A stretch of 64,000 nt of DNA from Hyphomicrobium sp. 12-62-95 (GTDB lineage: Bacteria; Pseudomonadota; Alphaproteobacteria; Rhizobiales; Hyphomicrobiaceae), in contig NCCZ01000014.1 in the NCBI GenBank assembly GCA_002279935.1, positions 1 to 64,000 on the forward strand. The letters are read 5' to 3'. Below the pieces are notes generated by a model. It worked only from the letters and a program-made list of their open reading frames with translations, was not told where the DNA came from and searched no databases. Shown one piece after another: positions 46,304 through 54,926 of this stretch. The position numbers and the translations under genes were made by a program. Each line of letters begins with the position of its first letter. Positions within the stretch are counted from its first letter, which is position 1.

Positions 46304-47470
46304 TCAGAAACCGAACAGTGAAAACGGCGGCGGTTCGTTGGCGCTAGCGCGCTTAACGCGCGTCTTCGGCTTGGCCCCGCCTGGCGCGCGCGCGGACTTT
46401 TTCGTTCCCGCTGCCGGTGCATCCGCCCGCGTATCGGAATGATCCCTCGTCGCCGCCTGCCGGACGCGCGCGGGAGGAGCGATCTCCACGACCTCCGCAT
46501 CCGCCCCCGAAAGCGTTTTCAAAACCGCGGGCGATCCGAAGAACGGAAGCAAGTGCGGTTGCTGCCCGTCGGCCGCCGGTGCGACATCGCCCGCCGCCGC
46601 AGCGGCAACCACGGTCGCCTCCGCCGCAGCCTTCGGCCGCGACTTCGCGATCAGCTTTTCCAGGTCCGCATTGTAGGTATCCACCGGCACCAAAGGTGCC
46701 TTCGCCCGCATATGGACCACCTTGTAGCCCTGCCGCTTCAGAGACGCGAGGATCACCGGCAGCGCCTTGGCCGTGGCGCTCTTGATATCGTGGAACAGCA
46801 CGATGCCGCCCTGCCGCTTGTCGATCTGGGCCAGCGTATACGTAGCCAGCCGGTCCGCGCTGCCGATGTAACTGTCGTTGGAGACGACATCGACAGTGAA
46901 CGCCGCAATTCCCCGCGACTGCAGATGCGCCATCATCGGATCGCTGTCGGAAAGCCCCGGGAAACGAAAGAAGGGTGCAATCGGCTGCTCCGCCGCCATG
47001 GCAATCGCCGAAAAACCCCGTTCGATTTCATCGATCGCCCGCTCCAGCCCCCGCCGCTTCATGTTCATGGGATGCGACCACGTATGCGAACCCAGAGTAT
47101 GGCCCCGCGCCAGCACATCCTTCACGGATGCCGGATACGCGATCGCCATGCGCCCGACAGAAAAGAACGTCGCCTTGGTGCAGAACTGGTCCAGCGTGTC
47201 GAGGATCGACTTGGTGATCCACGGCATCGGACCGTCGTCGAACGTCAGCACAACCTCGCGCGGCTTCAGAAAGGAGTCTTCCCGCTGCAGAACGGAAATC
47301 TCGCCGTAGAGCGGCCCCGTCGACGCATCGATCTCCACGACCCGGTCCACGCCTAAAGCGCCCTTGGGATCACCGCAGGTGGTCTCGGCCCGCACAGCCC
47401 CGGCCGCGCCGGCCAGACCGAGGACCGCCAGTGTCAAAAGAAGTACCGCGCGCCGAACCATCGTCCGCAT
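46304..47470 (-). CDS. Polysaccharide deacetylase (NodB-like), copy 1
   Basis: A 388-aa exported carbohydrate esterase family 4 protein. The signal peptide spans about residues 5-28. The catalytic motif TFDDGP is at 76-81 and the metal ligands His129 and His133 lie in SHTWSH. The FFRFPG loop and FHDIKSATA near residue 225 complete the active site. A Pro/Ala-rich disordered C-terminus of about 110 residues ends PPPFSLFGF. It is likely to act on peptidoglycan or exopolysaccharide. A related gene lies 98 bp upstream on the same strand. Confidence 0.9.
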   Translation of the reverse strand: MRTMVRRAVLLLTLAVLGLAGAAGAVRAETTCGDPKGALGVDRVVEIDASTGPLYGEISVLQREDSFLKPREVVLTFDDGPMPWITKSILDTLDQFCTKATFFSVGRMAIAYPASVKDVLARGHTLGSHTWSHPMNMKRRGLERAIDEIERGFSAIAMAAEQPIAPFFRFPGLSDSDPMMAHLQSRGIAAFTVDVVSNDSYIGSADRLATYTLAQIDKRQGGIVLFHDIKSATAKALPVILASLKRQGYKVVHMRAKAPLVPVDTYNADLEKLIAKSRPKAAAEATVVAAAAAGDVAPAADGQQPHLLPFFGSPAVLKTLSGADAEVVEIAPPARVRQAATRDHSDTRADAPAAGTKKSARAPGGAKPKTRVKRASANEPPPFSLFGF

Positions 47471-47568
47471 CCGTCCGTTGCCGAATTTGCGCGCAGGGTG
47501 GCTGATTTCACCCCGGGCAGCAACCCGGCCCGGTCAATTCTTGAGCTCGATGAGGCTTGGCGGCACCC

Positions 47569-48645
47569 CTACGGCCGGCCGAGCGGGTTCGTGGCCCAGC
47601 TATCATCGTTAACCGAGGGCCGCAGAGTTGGCGCGACGGCTGGCGGCGCAGGCGACGCAGCCGGAGACTGCGAGACCGGCCTTACAACATGGGGCCGCGC
47701 AACGGGCTCCTCCGCCGGCAAATTCACCCACGGCAAACTCTCCGGCTCGCCCGGCGTCATCGGCCAGACCGCGGACCGGTTGGCAAGCGGCTGGCTGGAG
47801 AGAGCGATCTTGCGCCGCTTGGCTTCGCGCTCGGCCATCGCGTCGAATTCCGGCAATGTCGCGATGTGCCCTTTGGGCACGATGTGGACGACTTTGTAGC
47901 CCTTGGCCTTCAACTCGCCCAGCAGGGCGCGAATGCCGCCCGCCGTCGACGGTTGAATATCGTGGAAGAGAATGATTCCGCGTCCCTTCTGCGCCAGTTG
48001 CGACATCACATTTTTCCGCATCACCGTCGGATTGCGCGTCAGGAAGTCCCGGCTATCGACGTCGATGGCGATGTTGGCAATATCCCGCTTTTTCAGATGC
48101 GCCCGCATCGCCGAACTCTCACCCAAATAGGGAAATCGGAAGAACGGCGCCGCAGGCTGCCCAAGCGCGAGCGTCGTGGCGCTGAGCCCCAGTTCGATCT
48201 CCTGTTTCGATGCCGCCGCTCCGATCCGATCGAGCCGCTTATGCGACCAGCTGTGCAGCGCGATCGTGTGGCCCCGCGCCGCCGTGTCGCGCAACGTATC
48301 GGGATCGGACAGCGCCATGCGCCCAACGATAAAGAAGGTCGCCTTCACGCACTCTTCGTCCAGCGCCTCCAGAATGGGCCGCGTGAAACGGCGCATCGGG
48401 CCGTCGTCGAAGGTGAGAACAACTTCCTTGTCCTGGAGCAATTCGAACGGCTCGGGCCCCGGCGCGCCGAACTTCGGCCCGCCTGTCGCATCGATCTCGG
48501 CCACCCGTGCGACACCCAGCGTTCCAGCGGCGCACGCCGGTGCTTCGGTGGCCGGGTTCGCACGCGCCTGCGTGCCGGCGGTGATCACCGCCAACGCTCC
48601 GATCATCGAAAAAAGCAGCGTCCGCCGAGCCGCAGGCGTCATCAA
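47569..48645 (-). CDS. Polysaccharide deacetylase (NodB-like), copy 2
   Basis: A 358-aa exported paralogue of the next gene on this strand. The signal peptide covers about residues 8-28. TFDDGP is at 78-83; His131 and His135 in LHSWSH bind metal; FFRFPYLG and LFHDIQPST follow. The C-terminal 85 residues are Pro-rich. Tandem position suggests gene duplication, with low identity outside the catalytic motifs. It is the first gene of the pair as transcribed and is divergent from mgtE. Confidence 0.9.
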   Translation of the reverse strand: MMTPAARRTLLFSMIGALAVITAGTQARANPATEAPACAAGTLGVARVAEIDATGGPKFGAPGPEPFELLQDKEVVLTFDDGPMRRFTRPILEALDEECVKATFFIVGRMALSDPDTLRDTAARGHTIALHSWSHKRLDRIGAAASKQEIELGLSATTLALGQPAAPFFRFPYLGESSAMRAHLKKRDIANIAIDVDSRDFLTRNPTVMRKNVMSQLAQKGRGIILFHDIQPSTAGGIRALLGELKAKGYKVVHIVPKGHIATLPEFDAMAEREAKRRKIALSSQPLANRSAVWPMTPGEPESLPWVNLPAEEPVARPHVVRPVSQSPAASPAPPAVAPTLRPSVNDDSWATNPLGRP

Positions 48646-48892
48646 AGTGTCATCCTAAAAATCCACCGCGCAGGCCCTGTGCCCGCCGGCAAAGTGCATG
48701 ATCCCGCAAATGTACCGGACCGGGTGCCGACAATACCTGCGCCGCTTTGCCCGGTGCAAGCGGCCTAAGATTTGCCTGTGCCATTCGCGCACCATGGTAG
48801 GCGTTCCAGCGTACATATGCTAATGCCGCCCGTGTGTTGAGGCCGCCCGCGGCAGCTGAGTCCCCCGTTAAAGAGCCAAGGAAAGCGCCCGC

Positions 48893-50215
48893 GTGTCTCA
48901 ATCTCCGCCCAGTCCCCATACGCCTGAAAACGAGCCGGTCCCGACCGAGACGCTTGTCCGCGAGGTTGCCGCGGCGCTGGCGGCTGGCGCACCCCAAGCC
49001 GCCCGGTCTCTTGTCGAGGACTTGCGCGCCCCCGACATCGCCGATGTGATCGAGCTTCTCGATCCCGAAGACCGGGTCGAGCTCATTGAGGCATTCGGCG
49101 CCGATTTCGACTTCGAGGTCTTCTCCGAGCTCGACGAAACCGTCCGCGACCAGCTTTCCGAAGCTTTGCCCAATGAGTTCCTGGCCCGCGCCATCACAGA
49201 ACTCGACACCGACGACGCCGCCTACATCATCGAAGGCCTCGAAGACAGCGACAAGGAAGACGTTCTTTCGCAACTCGAGACGTCCGATCGCGCAGCCCTC
49301 GAACGCAACCTCGAATATCCCGAAGAGACTGCCGGCCGCCTCATGCAGGCGCACTTTGTTGCCGTGGCTCCGTTCTGGACCGTCGGCCAAGTGATCGACT
49401 ACATGCGCGAGGCCGATGACCTGCCCGAAAGTTTCTCGGAAATTTTCGTCGTCGACCCGTCGTTCCGCGTTCTGGGCAGCGTCGAACTCTCCCGCGTCCT
49501 GCGCGCCAAACGCAACGTGCTCGTCGAAACGTTGATGGAGACCGACCGCCACGTCGTCATCGCCACGGAGGACCAGGAAGAGGTCGCTCGCCAATTCAAG
49601 CGCTACGACCTGTTCTCCGTCCCCGTCGTCGACGAAAACCAGCGCTTGGTCGGCGTTGTTACGGTCGACGACGTGGTCGAAGTTCTGGACGATGAAGCCG
49701 ACGAAGACATGAAGGCGCTGGCCGGTGTGGGCGACGAAAGCCTCGCCGACAGCGTGCTGGAAACTGTCAAAAGCCGCGTGCCCTGGCTGGTGGTCAACCT
49801 CGGCACCGCCATCTTGGCCTCCTTCGTCATCCAGCAATTCGATGCCTCCATCGAACAGATGGTGGCGCTCACGGTAACGGTCCGCGCGCTCGCCACCAGC
49901 AAGCTCGGCTCCTCCAATGCCCGCCGCGTGGTCACGCGCGAAGCCCTCGTCGGATTGATGAACGGCCTGGTGCTCTCCAGCATCATGGCAGCCGTCGTTT
50001 TTCTCTGGTTCGGATCGAGCATCCTGGGTGGCGTGATCGGCGCCGCGATCATCGTCAATCTCTTCTGCGCGGCCGTCGCCGGCATCCTGATCCCGCTGAT
50101 CTTCGATCACTTCGAACTCGATCCTGCCCCCGCCTCGGGCGTCTTCGTCACCATGGTGACGGACTGCGTCGGCTTTTTCGCCTTCCTCGGCCTCGCCTCG
50201 ATCTGGCTGTTTTGA
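48893..50215 (+). CDS. mgtE: MgtE-family magnesium transporter lacking the membrane-core signature
   Basis: A 440-aa MgtE-type protein (Mg2+ channel). The N-terminal superhelical domain (about 30-130) and two CBS domains (about 140-265, for example LFSVPVVDENQRLVGVVTVD) are normal. In the membrane domain, WLVVNLGTAILASFVIQQFD leads into EQMVAL and then directly into TVTVRALATSKL. Homologues have about 19 more residues here, including the signature PIVASMGGNAGTQT. The junction is at residue 326/327 (base 49870/49871). The frame is otherwise intact to the end. GTG start. Transport activity is therefore doubtful. Confidence 0.88.
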   Translation: MSQSPPSPHTPENEPVPTETLVREVAAALAAGAPQAARSLVEDLRAPDIADVIELLDPEDRVELIEAFGADFDFEVFSELDETVRDQLSEALPNEFLARAITELDTDDAAYIIEGLEDSDKEDVLSQLETSDRAALERNLEYPEETAGRLMQAHFVAVAPFWTVGQVIDYMREADDLPESFSEIFVVDPSFRVLGSVELSRVLRAKRNVLVETLMETDRHVVIATEDQEEVARQFKRYDLFSVPVVDENQRLVGVVTVDDVVEVLDDEADEDMKALAGVGDESLADSVLETVKSRVPWLVVNLGTAILASFVIQQFDASIEQMVALTVTVRALATSKLGSSNARRVVTREALVGLMNGLVLSSIMAAVVFLWFGSSILGGVIGAAIIVNLFCAAVAGILIPLIFDHFELDPAPASGVFVTMVTDCVGFFAFLGLASIWLF

Positions 50216-50219
50216 AAGC

Positions 50220-51518
50220 TCAGCTCGTCGGCTGATCGAGCTTGCGCGTCAGAGCCTCGAACTCGCGGCGAAGTTCCTCGTTGCGGAAAATCTGCTCGAA
50301 CGTCGGTGCCTCTAGCATCTGGAGCGCCTCGAACGAGGCCGACCCATCCCGCATCAGGTTGTTCAACTCAAAACTCGCCTGCACGGTGTCGAAGGTATTG
50401 TCGGCGATCTTCAGATCATGCACCGCCTTCTGCCGAGCCCGCGCGATCTGTTCGCGCTGCTGCTGCAAATAGCGCCGGTAGGCTTTCGCCGCGTCCTCGG
50501 CCACTTTCTGGCTCTCGCGATTGGCCTCTAGAATGCGTTTCTGGTCCGGTCGGTTGTCGGCTCTCAGCAGCTCAGCCGTCCGCGATTTGGCGCTTGTGAT
50601 GTCCTTCATGACGGCATCGAGGCGCGGCAGATATTGCTTGTCGATCTTGGCGATTGCCATGTCCTGCGCATGCACCAGCATGGCAAAGAGCGCCGCATGC
50701 ATGGCGAAATACTTGCGCGCGGTGGCCGCGTTGTCGCCCGCCGCCTCCACCAGCCGGGCCAATTGCTGGTCGATCAGCTTGGCCGCTTCGAACGTGGCAG
50801 CCAGCCGCACCAGATCTCCCGACAGCACGCCGTCGAGAAGCAAATCGAGCTGCTCGGGCGACAAGTCCACGCCCGATGTTTTGAGTGCCGCGCTGACCTC
50901 AGCCTTCGCCGTCGTGATACCGTCCCGGTTTTTCTCAATCCGCGCCTGCAGGTCCTGAATGCCCGCATCGAGCGATCCGACCGTGTCCGTCAGCACACCC
51001 GGCAGCGTCGCCTCCTTGGGCGCCATCAACTGCTTTTCTTTCATCCGCGCGATCTGTGCTTCCAGATCGAGGATGCTGCGCCGATGAGCCTCAATGCGCT
51101 TCTGCACCTCAACAACGGGTACATCAGTGACGATGCCAAGCGCACCGTCGAGCAGCGCCTTGACCCGCGCTTCACGGTCCTCGCGCGTTTCCGTCCACAG
51201 CGGCGGCACGACAAAATCGGATTCCTTTGGCAGCGATTTCATGTCGCCGCGCTTTTCCGCCGTGTCGGCCAGAATGTCTTCCACCGCCTGCATCAGAAGA
51301 CGGGCCTGCTCATAAGTCTTGTCGCCCGCGCGCGGATCAGCCGGCGCCATCTCAGCCTCAGCACCCGTCGCCGCCTGCACGGCCTCAGCAGCGGCCGTTT
51401 TCGTCCGGTCTAGGATGTCCCCGATCGTCGATGGCCGCTCTTGGGCCCACGCAGCGGTCGAAACGCTGAGCATCAAAGAACAGGTCAACGCGGAAAGGTG
51501 TGGCCGGCAACGCAGCAT
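50220..51518 (-). CDS. Exported coiled-coil protein of unknown function
   Basis: A 432-aa protein with a signal peptide (residues about 6-24, HLSALTCSLMLSVSTAAWAQ) and long helical coiled-coil stretches, for example VEVQKRIEAHRRSILDLEAQ and RRYLQQQREQIARARQKAVH. No enzymatic motif is visible. GGAGGA seven bases before ATG 51518 strongly supports this start; the frame is open to 51593. It is convergent with mgtE, the stops being 4 bp apart. Confidence 0.75.
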   Translation of the reverse strand: MLRCRPHLSALTCSLMLSVSTAAWAQERPSTIGDILDRTKTAAAEAVQAATGAEAEMAPADPRAGDKTYEQARLLMQAVEDILADTAEKRGDMKSLPKESDFVVPPLWTETREDREARVKALLDGALGIVTDVPVVEVQKRIEAHRRSILDLEAQIARMKEKQLMAPKEATLPGVLTDTVGSLDAGIQDLQARIEKNRDGITTAKAEVSAALKTSGVDLSPEQLDLLLDGVLSGDLVRLAATFEAAKLIDQQLARLVEAAGDNAATARKYFAMHAALFAMLVHAQDMAIAKIDKQYLPRLDAVMKDITSAKSRTAELLRADNRPDQKRILEANRESQKVAEDAAKAYRRYLQQQREQIARARQKAVHDLKIADNTFDTVQASFELNNLMRDGSASFEALQMLEAPTFEQIFRNEELRREFEALTRKLDQPTS

Positions 51519-51613
51519 GGCGGGGTCCTCCATCGGGCGAGTAGAGGCGCGGGAATTCAGGCGATTAGATGGTGAGTGAGCTGAAGCCCGCAAGGGCCTG
51601 GCCGGCCCCGCTC

Positions 51614-52357
51614 TCAGACGGTCTTGAGGGCCTCCGCGATGGCCGCCAGCAAATCCGGCGTCACCTGCCGTGCATCGGTCAACACCACCATATGCGAGAA
51701 TGCGCCTGGAATATCCGCCTGGGCCTTGGCGAACTTCGGCTTGGAAAACGGCGGCAACACAGCCTTGGCGCCAAGCGCGAGTGCGAGACGCAACTCTTTT
51801 CCGCTCACCGTGATCACCCCGGCCAACGCTCCAGAGGCCGTTAAAATAGCAATATAGCCCTCGCGCGCAGCAAACGTGGCCTCCGGCGCCGACGACTGAA
51901 TGTCCCGCAACAAAAGCTGCGCCAACGGCCGGTATCCCTTCGCATCGGCCAAAACCTCATCGAGTGATTTTTCGTCCACGTCGCTCTTGGGGCGCGGCAC
52001 GGGCGGCGTTACCGGGGCGGGTGCGCGGATTGGCGGAGCCGGAACAGCCGCAGCCAGTGCGGGCGCGGAAGGAGCGGGTGCCCGCGCGGCCGCGACGATC
52101 TTTTCCGCCAACTCGCCACCAGAGACCAACGCCGCCGCATCCAGATAAATCGGCCGCCCGCCATTGTGATGGATCCGTTCCATCCACGACGCGCGCGCGA
52201 ACAAGAAGCCCTGCTGGCGAAGCCAATCGATGATCGCGTTCCGGTCGGTAAGTCCCGTGGCCGCAATCGCACTCATCCACTGCGCCAGATCGCGCCCGGT
52301 ATCCGCCTCCAGGCTCTCCAAAAACTCCCGCTCCTTTTCGGCGTAGTCGACGGCCAT
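51614..52357 (-). CDS. DUF4287/DUF5655-like protein
   Basis: A 247-aa protein. The N-terminal 70 residues (VDYAEKEREFLESLEADTGR, then WLRQQGFLFARASWMERIHH) resemble the DUF4287 domain. A Pro/Ala-rich linker follows, and the C-terminal 100 residues (FAAREGYIAILTASGALAGV, then GKELRLALALG) resemble DUF5655. Its biochemical role is unknown. ATG 52357 starts 6 bp after the stop of the upstream methyltransferase gene. Confidence 0.65.
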   Translation of the reverse strand: MAVDYAEKEREFLESLEADTGRDLAQWMSAIAATGLTDRNAIIDWLRQQGFLFARASWMERIHHNGGRPIYLDAAALVSGGELAEKIVAAARAPAPSAPALAAAVPAPPIRAPAPVTPPVPRPKSDVDEKSLDEVLADAKGYRPLAQLLLRDIQSSAPEATFAAREGYIAILTASGALAGVITVSGKELRLALALGAKAVLPPFSKPKFAKAQADIPGAFSHMVVLTDARQVTPDLLAAIAEALKTV

Positions 52358-52362
52358 GGCGG

Positions 52363-52851
52363 TCAGATCCACCGCCGCGTGCGCTTGGCATAATCCCGCC
52401 AAGCATCACCAAACTTCGCCTCCAGGTGGCGCTCCTCGGGAATGATCTGCAACTGGGTGACGAGCGCCGCGAAAACGAACGCCAGGATCACGAACCAGAT
52501 ATTGCGCGTCAGTTCCGCCGCGCCAAAAAGCAGGAACACATCGGCGATATAGATGGGATGCCGCCGCCACCGGTAGGGACCATCGGTGACGAGGTGCGAT
52601 GCGCCCGCATGCGGCAGGATCGTCGTGCGATGCCGCCGCAGCGTCAGCCCGGCCCACGTCAGAATGGCAAGCCCCGCCGCGCCAAATCCCAGGCCCACGA
52701 GTGACGCCGCCCCATCGCCCATCCCCGGCCAAGGCAGGGGAGAGAGACGCCCGAGCTCCACCGCGCCGGCGATCGCCAGCACGAGAAGAACCGGGGGCCA
52801 GGGAATGGCACCGGGACGCGAAACATCAGGGTTGGCGTCACCGGCCGCCAT
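52363..52851 (-). CDS. Isoprenylcysteine methyltransferase-like membrane protein
   Basis: A 162-aa membrane protein of the ICMT/PEMT-like methyltransferase group. Three or four hydrophobic segments precede the SAM-binding motif LVTDGPYRWRRHPIYIADV and the C-terminal EERHLEAKFGDAWRDYAKR. Bacterial members methylate varied lipids or small molecules; the substrate is unknown. It is the first gene of a likely minus-strand operon with the DUF4287 gene. Confidence 0.88.
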   Translation of the reverse strand: MAAGDANPDVSRPGAIPWPPVLLVLAIAGAVELGRLSPLPWPGMGDGAASLVGLGFGAAGLAILTWAGLTLRRHRTTILPHAGASHLVTDGPYRWRRHPIYIADVFLLFGAAELTRNIWFVILAFVFAALVTQLQIIPEERHLEAKFGDAWRDYAKRTRRWI

Positions 52852-52991
52852 GCGATCCTCAGATGAACTTCAACATTCAGGAGCGAAACCTATAACAGGC
52901 GCCGCGCCGGGCGCCACGCGGCCGTTCGTTCGCGCGGTTGCCGCAATCTGCTTATAAACACCTCGGCATCTGCCTTGAGGAGAGATCGATC

Positions 52992-53300
52992 ATGCTGAAA
53001 ATTTGGGGTCCGCGCGCGCTTGTGGCACTCGCAGTGACGGGTGCGGCTGTCGCCCTGCTGCCGCCATCCCCGGCCTTTGCCGCCAAGAATTATGGCTGCT
53101 TCACCGTCACCACACCCACGCTCAACATTCGCAACCGCCCCTACGGCGATGCGACCGTCATCGGCACCGCGTCGGCCGGCGAAATCCTGGAGAAGCGCAA
53201 GCTTTTCTGCACCCCGCGCGGCTACTGGTGCGCCGTCCGCAAAGGCAATCTCGAAGGCTATGCCGACAAAAACTTCCTCGGCAAGATCAAGTGCCCCTAA
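52992..53300 (+). CDS. Exported SH3-domain protein
   Basis: A 102-aa secreted protein. The signal peptide spans residues 8-30 (ALVALAVTGAAVALLPPSPA). The mature part is a bacterial SH3 (SH3_3-like) domain: PTLNIRNRPYGDATVIGTAS, then WCAVRKGNLEGYADKNFLG. Such domains bind peptidoglycan or act as periplasmic adaptors. GAGGAGAG stands seven bases before ATG 52992. It is convergent with the lipoprotein gene. Confidence 0.82.
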   Translation: MLKIWGPRALVALAVTGAAVALLPPSPAFAAKNYGCFTVTTPTLNIRNRPYGDATVIGTASAGEILEKRKLFCTPRGYWCAVRKGNLEGYADKNFLGKIKCP

Positions 53301-53308
53301 TGCCCGCG

Positions 53309-53746
53309 CTACGACGCCTTCCTCGCCGGAATGGTCGGGTAAGGCGTCGGCGCCGACGGCCGCGCCTCCAACTCTTTGCCGAGGTCAAAACTCGGACAAC
53401 TGAGCTCAACGAGCCGCGCGTTGTAGGCCTCGAGAACCGGCCGCTCCGCCGCCGCGCGGACCGCGGCGTTCTTTGCGGTGTCCGTCCCGAGCGCCGCGCT
53501 CGTCGCCGACCGCATCGACTGTGCCGCAGCCGACGGCTGCACCTTGTAGGCCTCGCCGCGAAGCGCCAACAGCCGCACTTGAATTCGCCCCGTCAGCCGC
53601 CGGCAATCGAGCGCCTTCTCCTCCGCACTCATCGTATAACCTTGCGGCAACAGACCTTCGCCCCCCGCGCCGGCTCCCGAACCAGCACAGCCGCCAAGGC
53701 CCGCAAATCCGCCGCACAGCACTAGAATGATGGCGCGTCCGATCAC
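53309..53746 (-). CDS. Putative lipoprotein
   Basis: A 145-aa protein with a lipoprotein signal peptide: hydrophobic residues VIGRAIILVLCGGFAGLGG ending at a lipobox Cys (GLGGCAG). The mature part (MSAEEKALDCRRLTGRIQVR and RSATSAALGTDTAKNAAV) is Ala/Arg-rich and helical and ends in a Pro/Ala tail. No family recognised. GTG 53746 is used; TTG 53749 is possible. Confidence 0.7.
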   Translation of the reverse strand: MIGRAIILVLCGGFAGLGGCAGSGAGAGGEGLLPQGYTMSAEEKALDCRRLTGRIQVRLLALRGEAYKVQPSAAAQSMRSATSAALGTDTAKNAAVRAAAERPVLEAYNARLVELSCPSFDLGKELEARPSAPTPYPTIPARKAS

Positions 53747-53927
53747 CAAGCCCGTCCCGTTCGATAAAGGTTCGTCTAGATACTTCTAAAAAGGTGCGGT
53801 CGAAGCAAGGCGGCATCGTGCGCCCTGCACGGCCAAATGGCGGCTTGCCAGGGCCTACCCCGACCCGCTTTGATCGGGATCTGGTATAGTTCGGCTCTGA
53901 GATCCGGACAGAAGTGAGGAAAAGTCG

Positions 53928-54368
53928 ATGTCAAAGAGTGCGCCGCTTGCTGCCGTGATCGTGGCAGCCCTGCTGACAGGATCTCCCGCCGCCATCGCCG
54001 AGGAGACCGATGCCGCGCCCGCACGCCTCCTCTGCACCTTCTCCAGCGGCTCGTCCGTCAGCTACGAAGCCGGCGCCTTTGCCACCAAGCCCGCCGCGCC
54101 GTTATCGTTCGCCATCACCAAAATCGACCTCGAAGGGCAATCCGCCGCCCTCACCACGGCCGAAGGCCAAACGCCCGCCAGCCTGCGCATCGTCCGCGCG
54201 GTCAATGCCAACCACTTTCTCGAAGTCGTCAACGAGGGCTTCCTCAATCTGACCACCATCTATGACAAAGACCCCAAGACCGGCCTTCACCCCGCCGTCC
54301 ACTCCCGTCATCTGGGCCTTATCGGCCAGCCGGTCTTTGGTCAGTATTCCGGTACCTGCGCCGAGTGA
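53928..54368 (+). CDS. Exported protein of unknown function
   Basis: A 146-aa secreted protein with a signal peptide (residues 1-24, SAPLAAVIVAALLTGSPAAI). Two Cys, one near residue 36 (RLLCTFSSGSS) and one near the C-terminus (YSGTCAE), could form a disulfide across a small beta-rich domain. No known family. AAGTGAGGAAAAGTCG precedes the ATG. TATAGT at 53885-53890 may be a -10 element. Confidence 0.72.
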   Translation: MSKSAPLAAVIVAALLTGSPAAIAEETDAAPARLLCTFSSGSSVSYEAGAFATKPAAPLSFAITKIDLEGQSAALTTAEGQTPASLRIVRAVNANHFLEVVNEGFLNLTTIYDKDPKTGLHPAVHSRHLGLIGQPVFGQYSGTCAE

Positions 54369-54465
54369 CGGGGCGAGAAGAAAAGCTGTGGATCGCCGCT
54401 CGCGAAATACCCCCGCCTCACGTATCAGCCAAATGTAGGACAACATACCGGGGAGGGCCGCTGCC

Positions 54466-54906
54466 ATGACTGTGCACATGATCAAGCTGTCGGTCGGCTC
54501 CGAGTCCGTCGACGATCACGCCCAGTGGCAGGCCGCCAACCGCCAATTCTGGCGCAAGGTCGGCAACCGCCCCGCCGTGTTTCACACGACGTTTCAAACG
54601 CCCAAGCGCACAGTCGACCTTCTCGACGGAGGTTCGCTCTATTGGGTCATCAAAGGTCTGATCCAGGCCCGCCAGCGCCTCGTCGGTTTCGATGAGGGTA
54701 AGAAGGAAGACGGCTCGCCGTGCTGTCTCCTGCTGCTCGATCCGGAAATCATTCCCGTGCGCCCCTTGCCGCGCCGGCCCTTCCAAGGCTGGCGCTATCT
54801 CGACGCCGCCGCCGCGCCCACCGATCTCGGTGCGGGTTCCCGCGGAGACATCGCTGATCTGCCGCCCGCTCTGCGCCGCGACCTCGCCGCGCTGGGCCTC
54901 ATCTGA
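54466..54906 (+). CDS. DUF1489 family protein
   Basis: A 146-aa member of the DUF1489 family, found mainly in alphaproteobacteria. MIKLSVGSESVDDHAQWQAA and GSLYWVIKGLIQARQRLVGF, then LLLDPEIIPVRPLPRRPFQG, are characteristic. No biochemical function is established. It is 20 bp upstream of an aminotransferase gene and may be co-transcribed. Confidence 0.88.
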   Translation: MTVHMIKLSVGSESVDDHAQWQAANRQFWRKVGNRPAVFHTTFQTPKRTVDLLDGGSLYWVIKGLIQARQRLVGFDEGKKEDGSPCCLLLLDPEIIPVRPLPRRPFQGWRYLDAAAAPTDLGAGSRGDIADLPPALRRDLAALGLI

Positions 54907-54926
54907 GTGAGAAGGGCCCCTCCACG

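Noticed and set aside
48646..48892. Magnesium riboswitch (M-box) upstream of mgtE
   Set aside because: No recognisable M-box core or terminator/antiterminator pair seen in the 247 bp.
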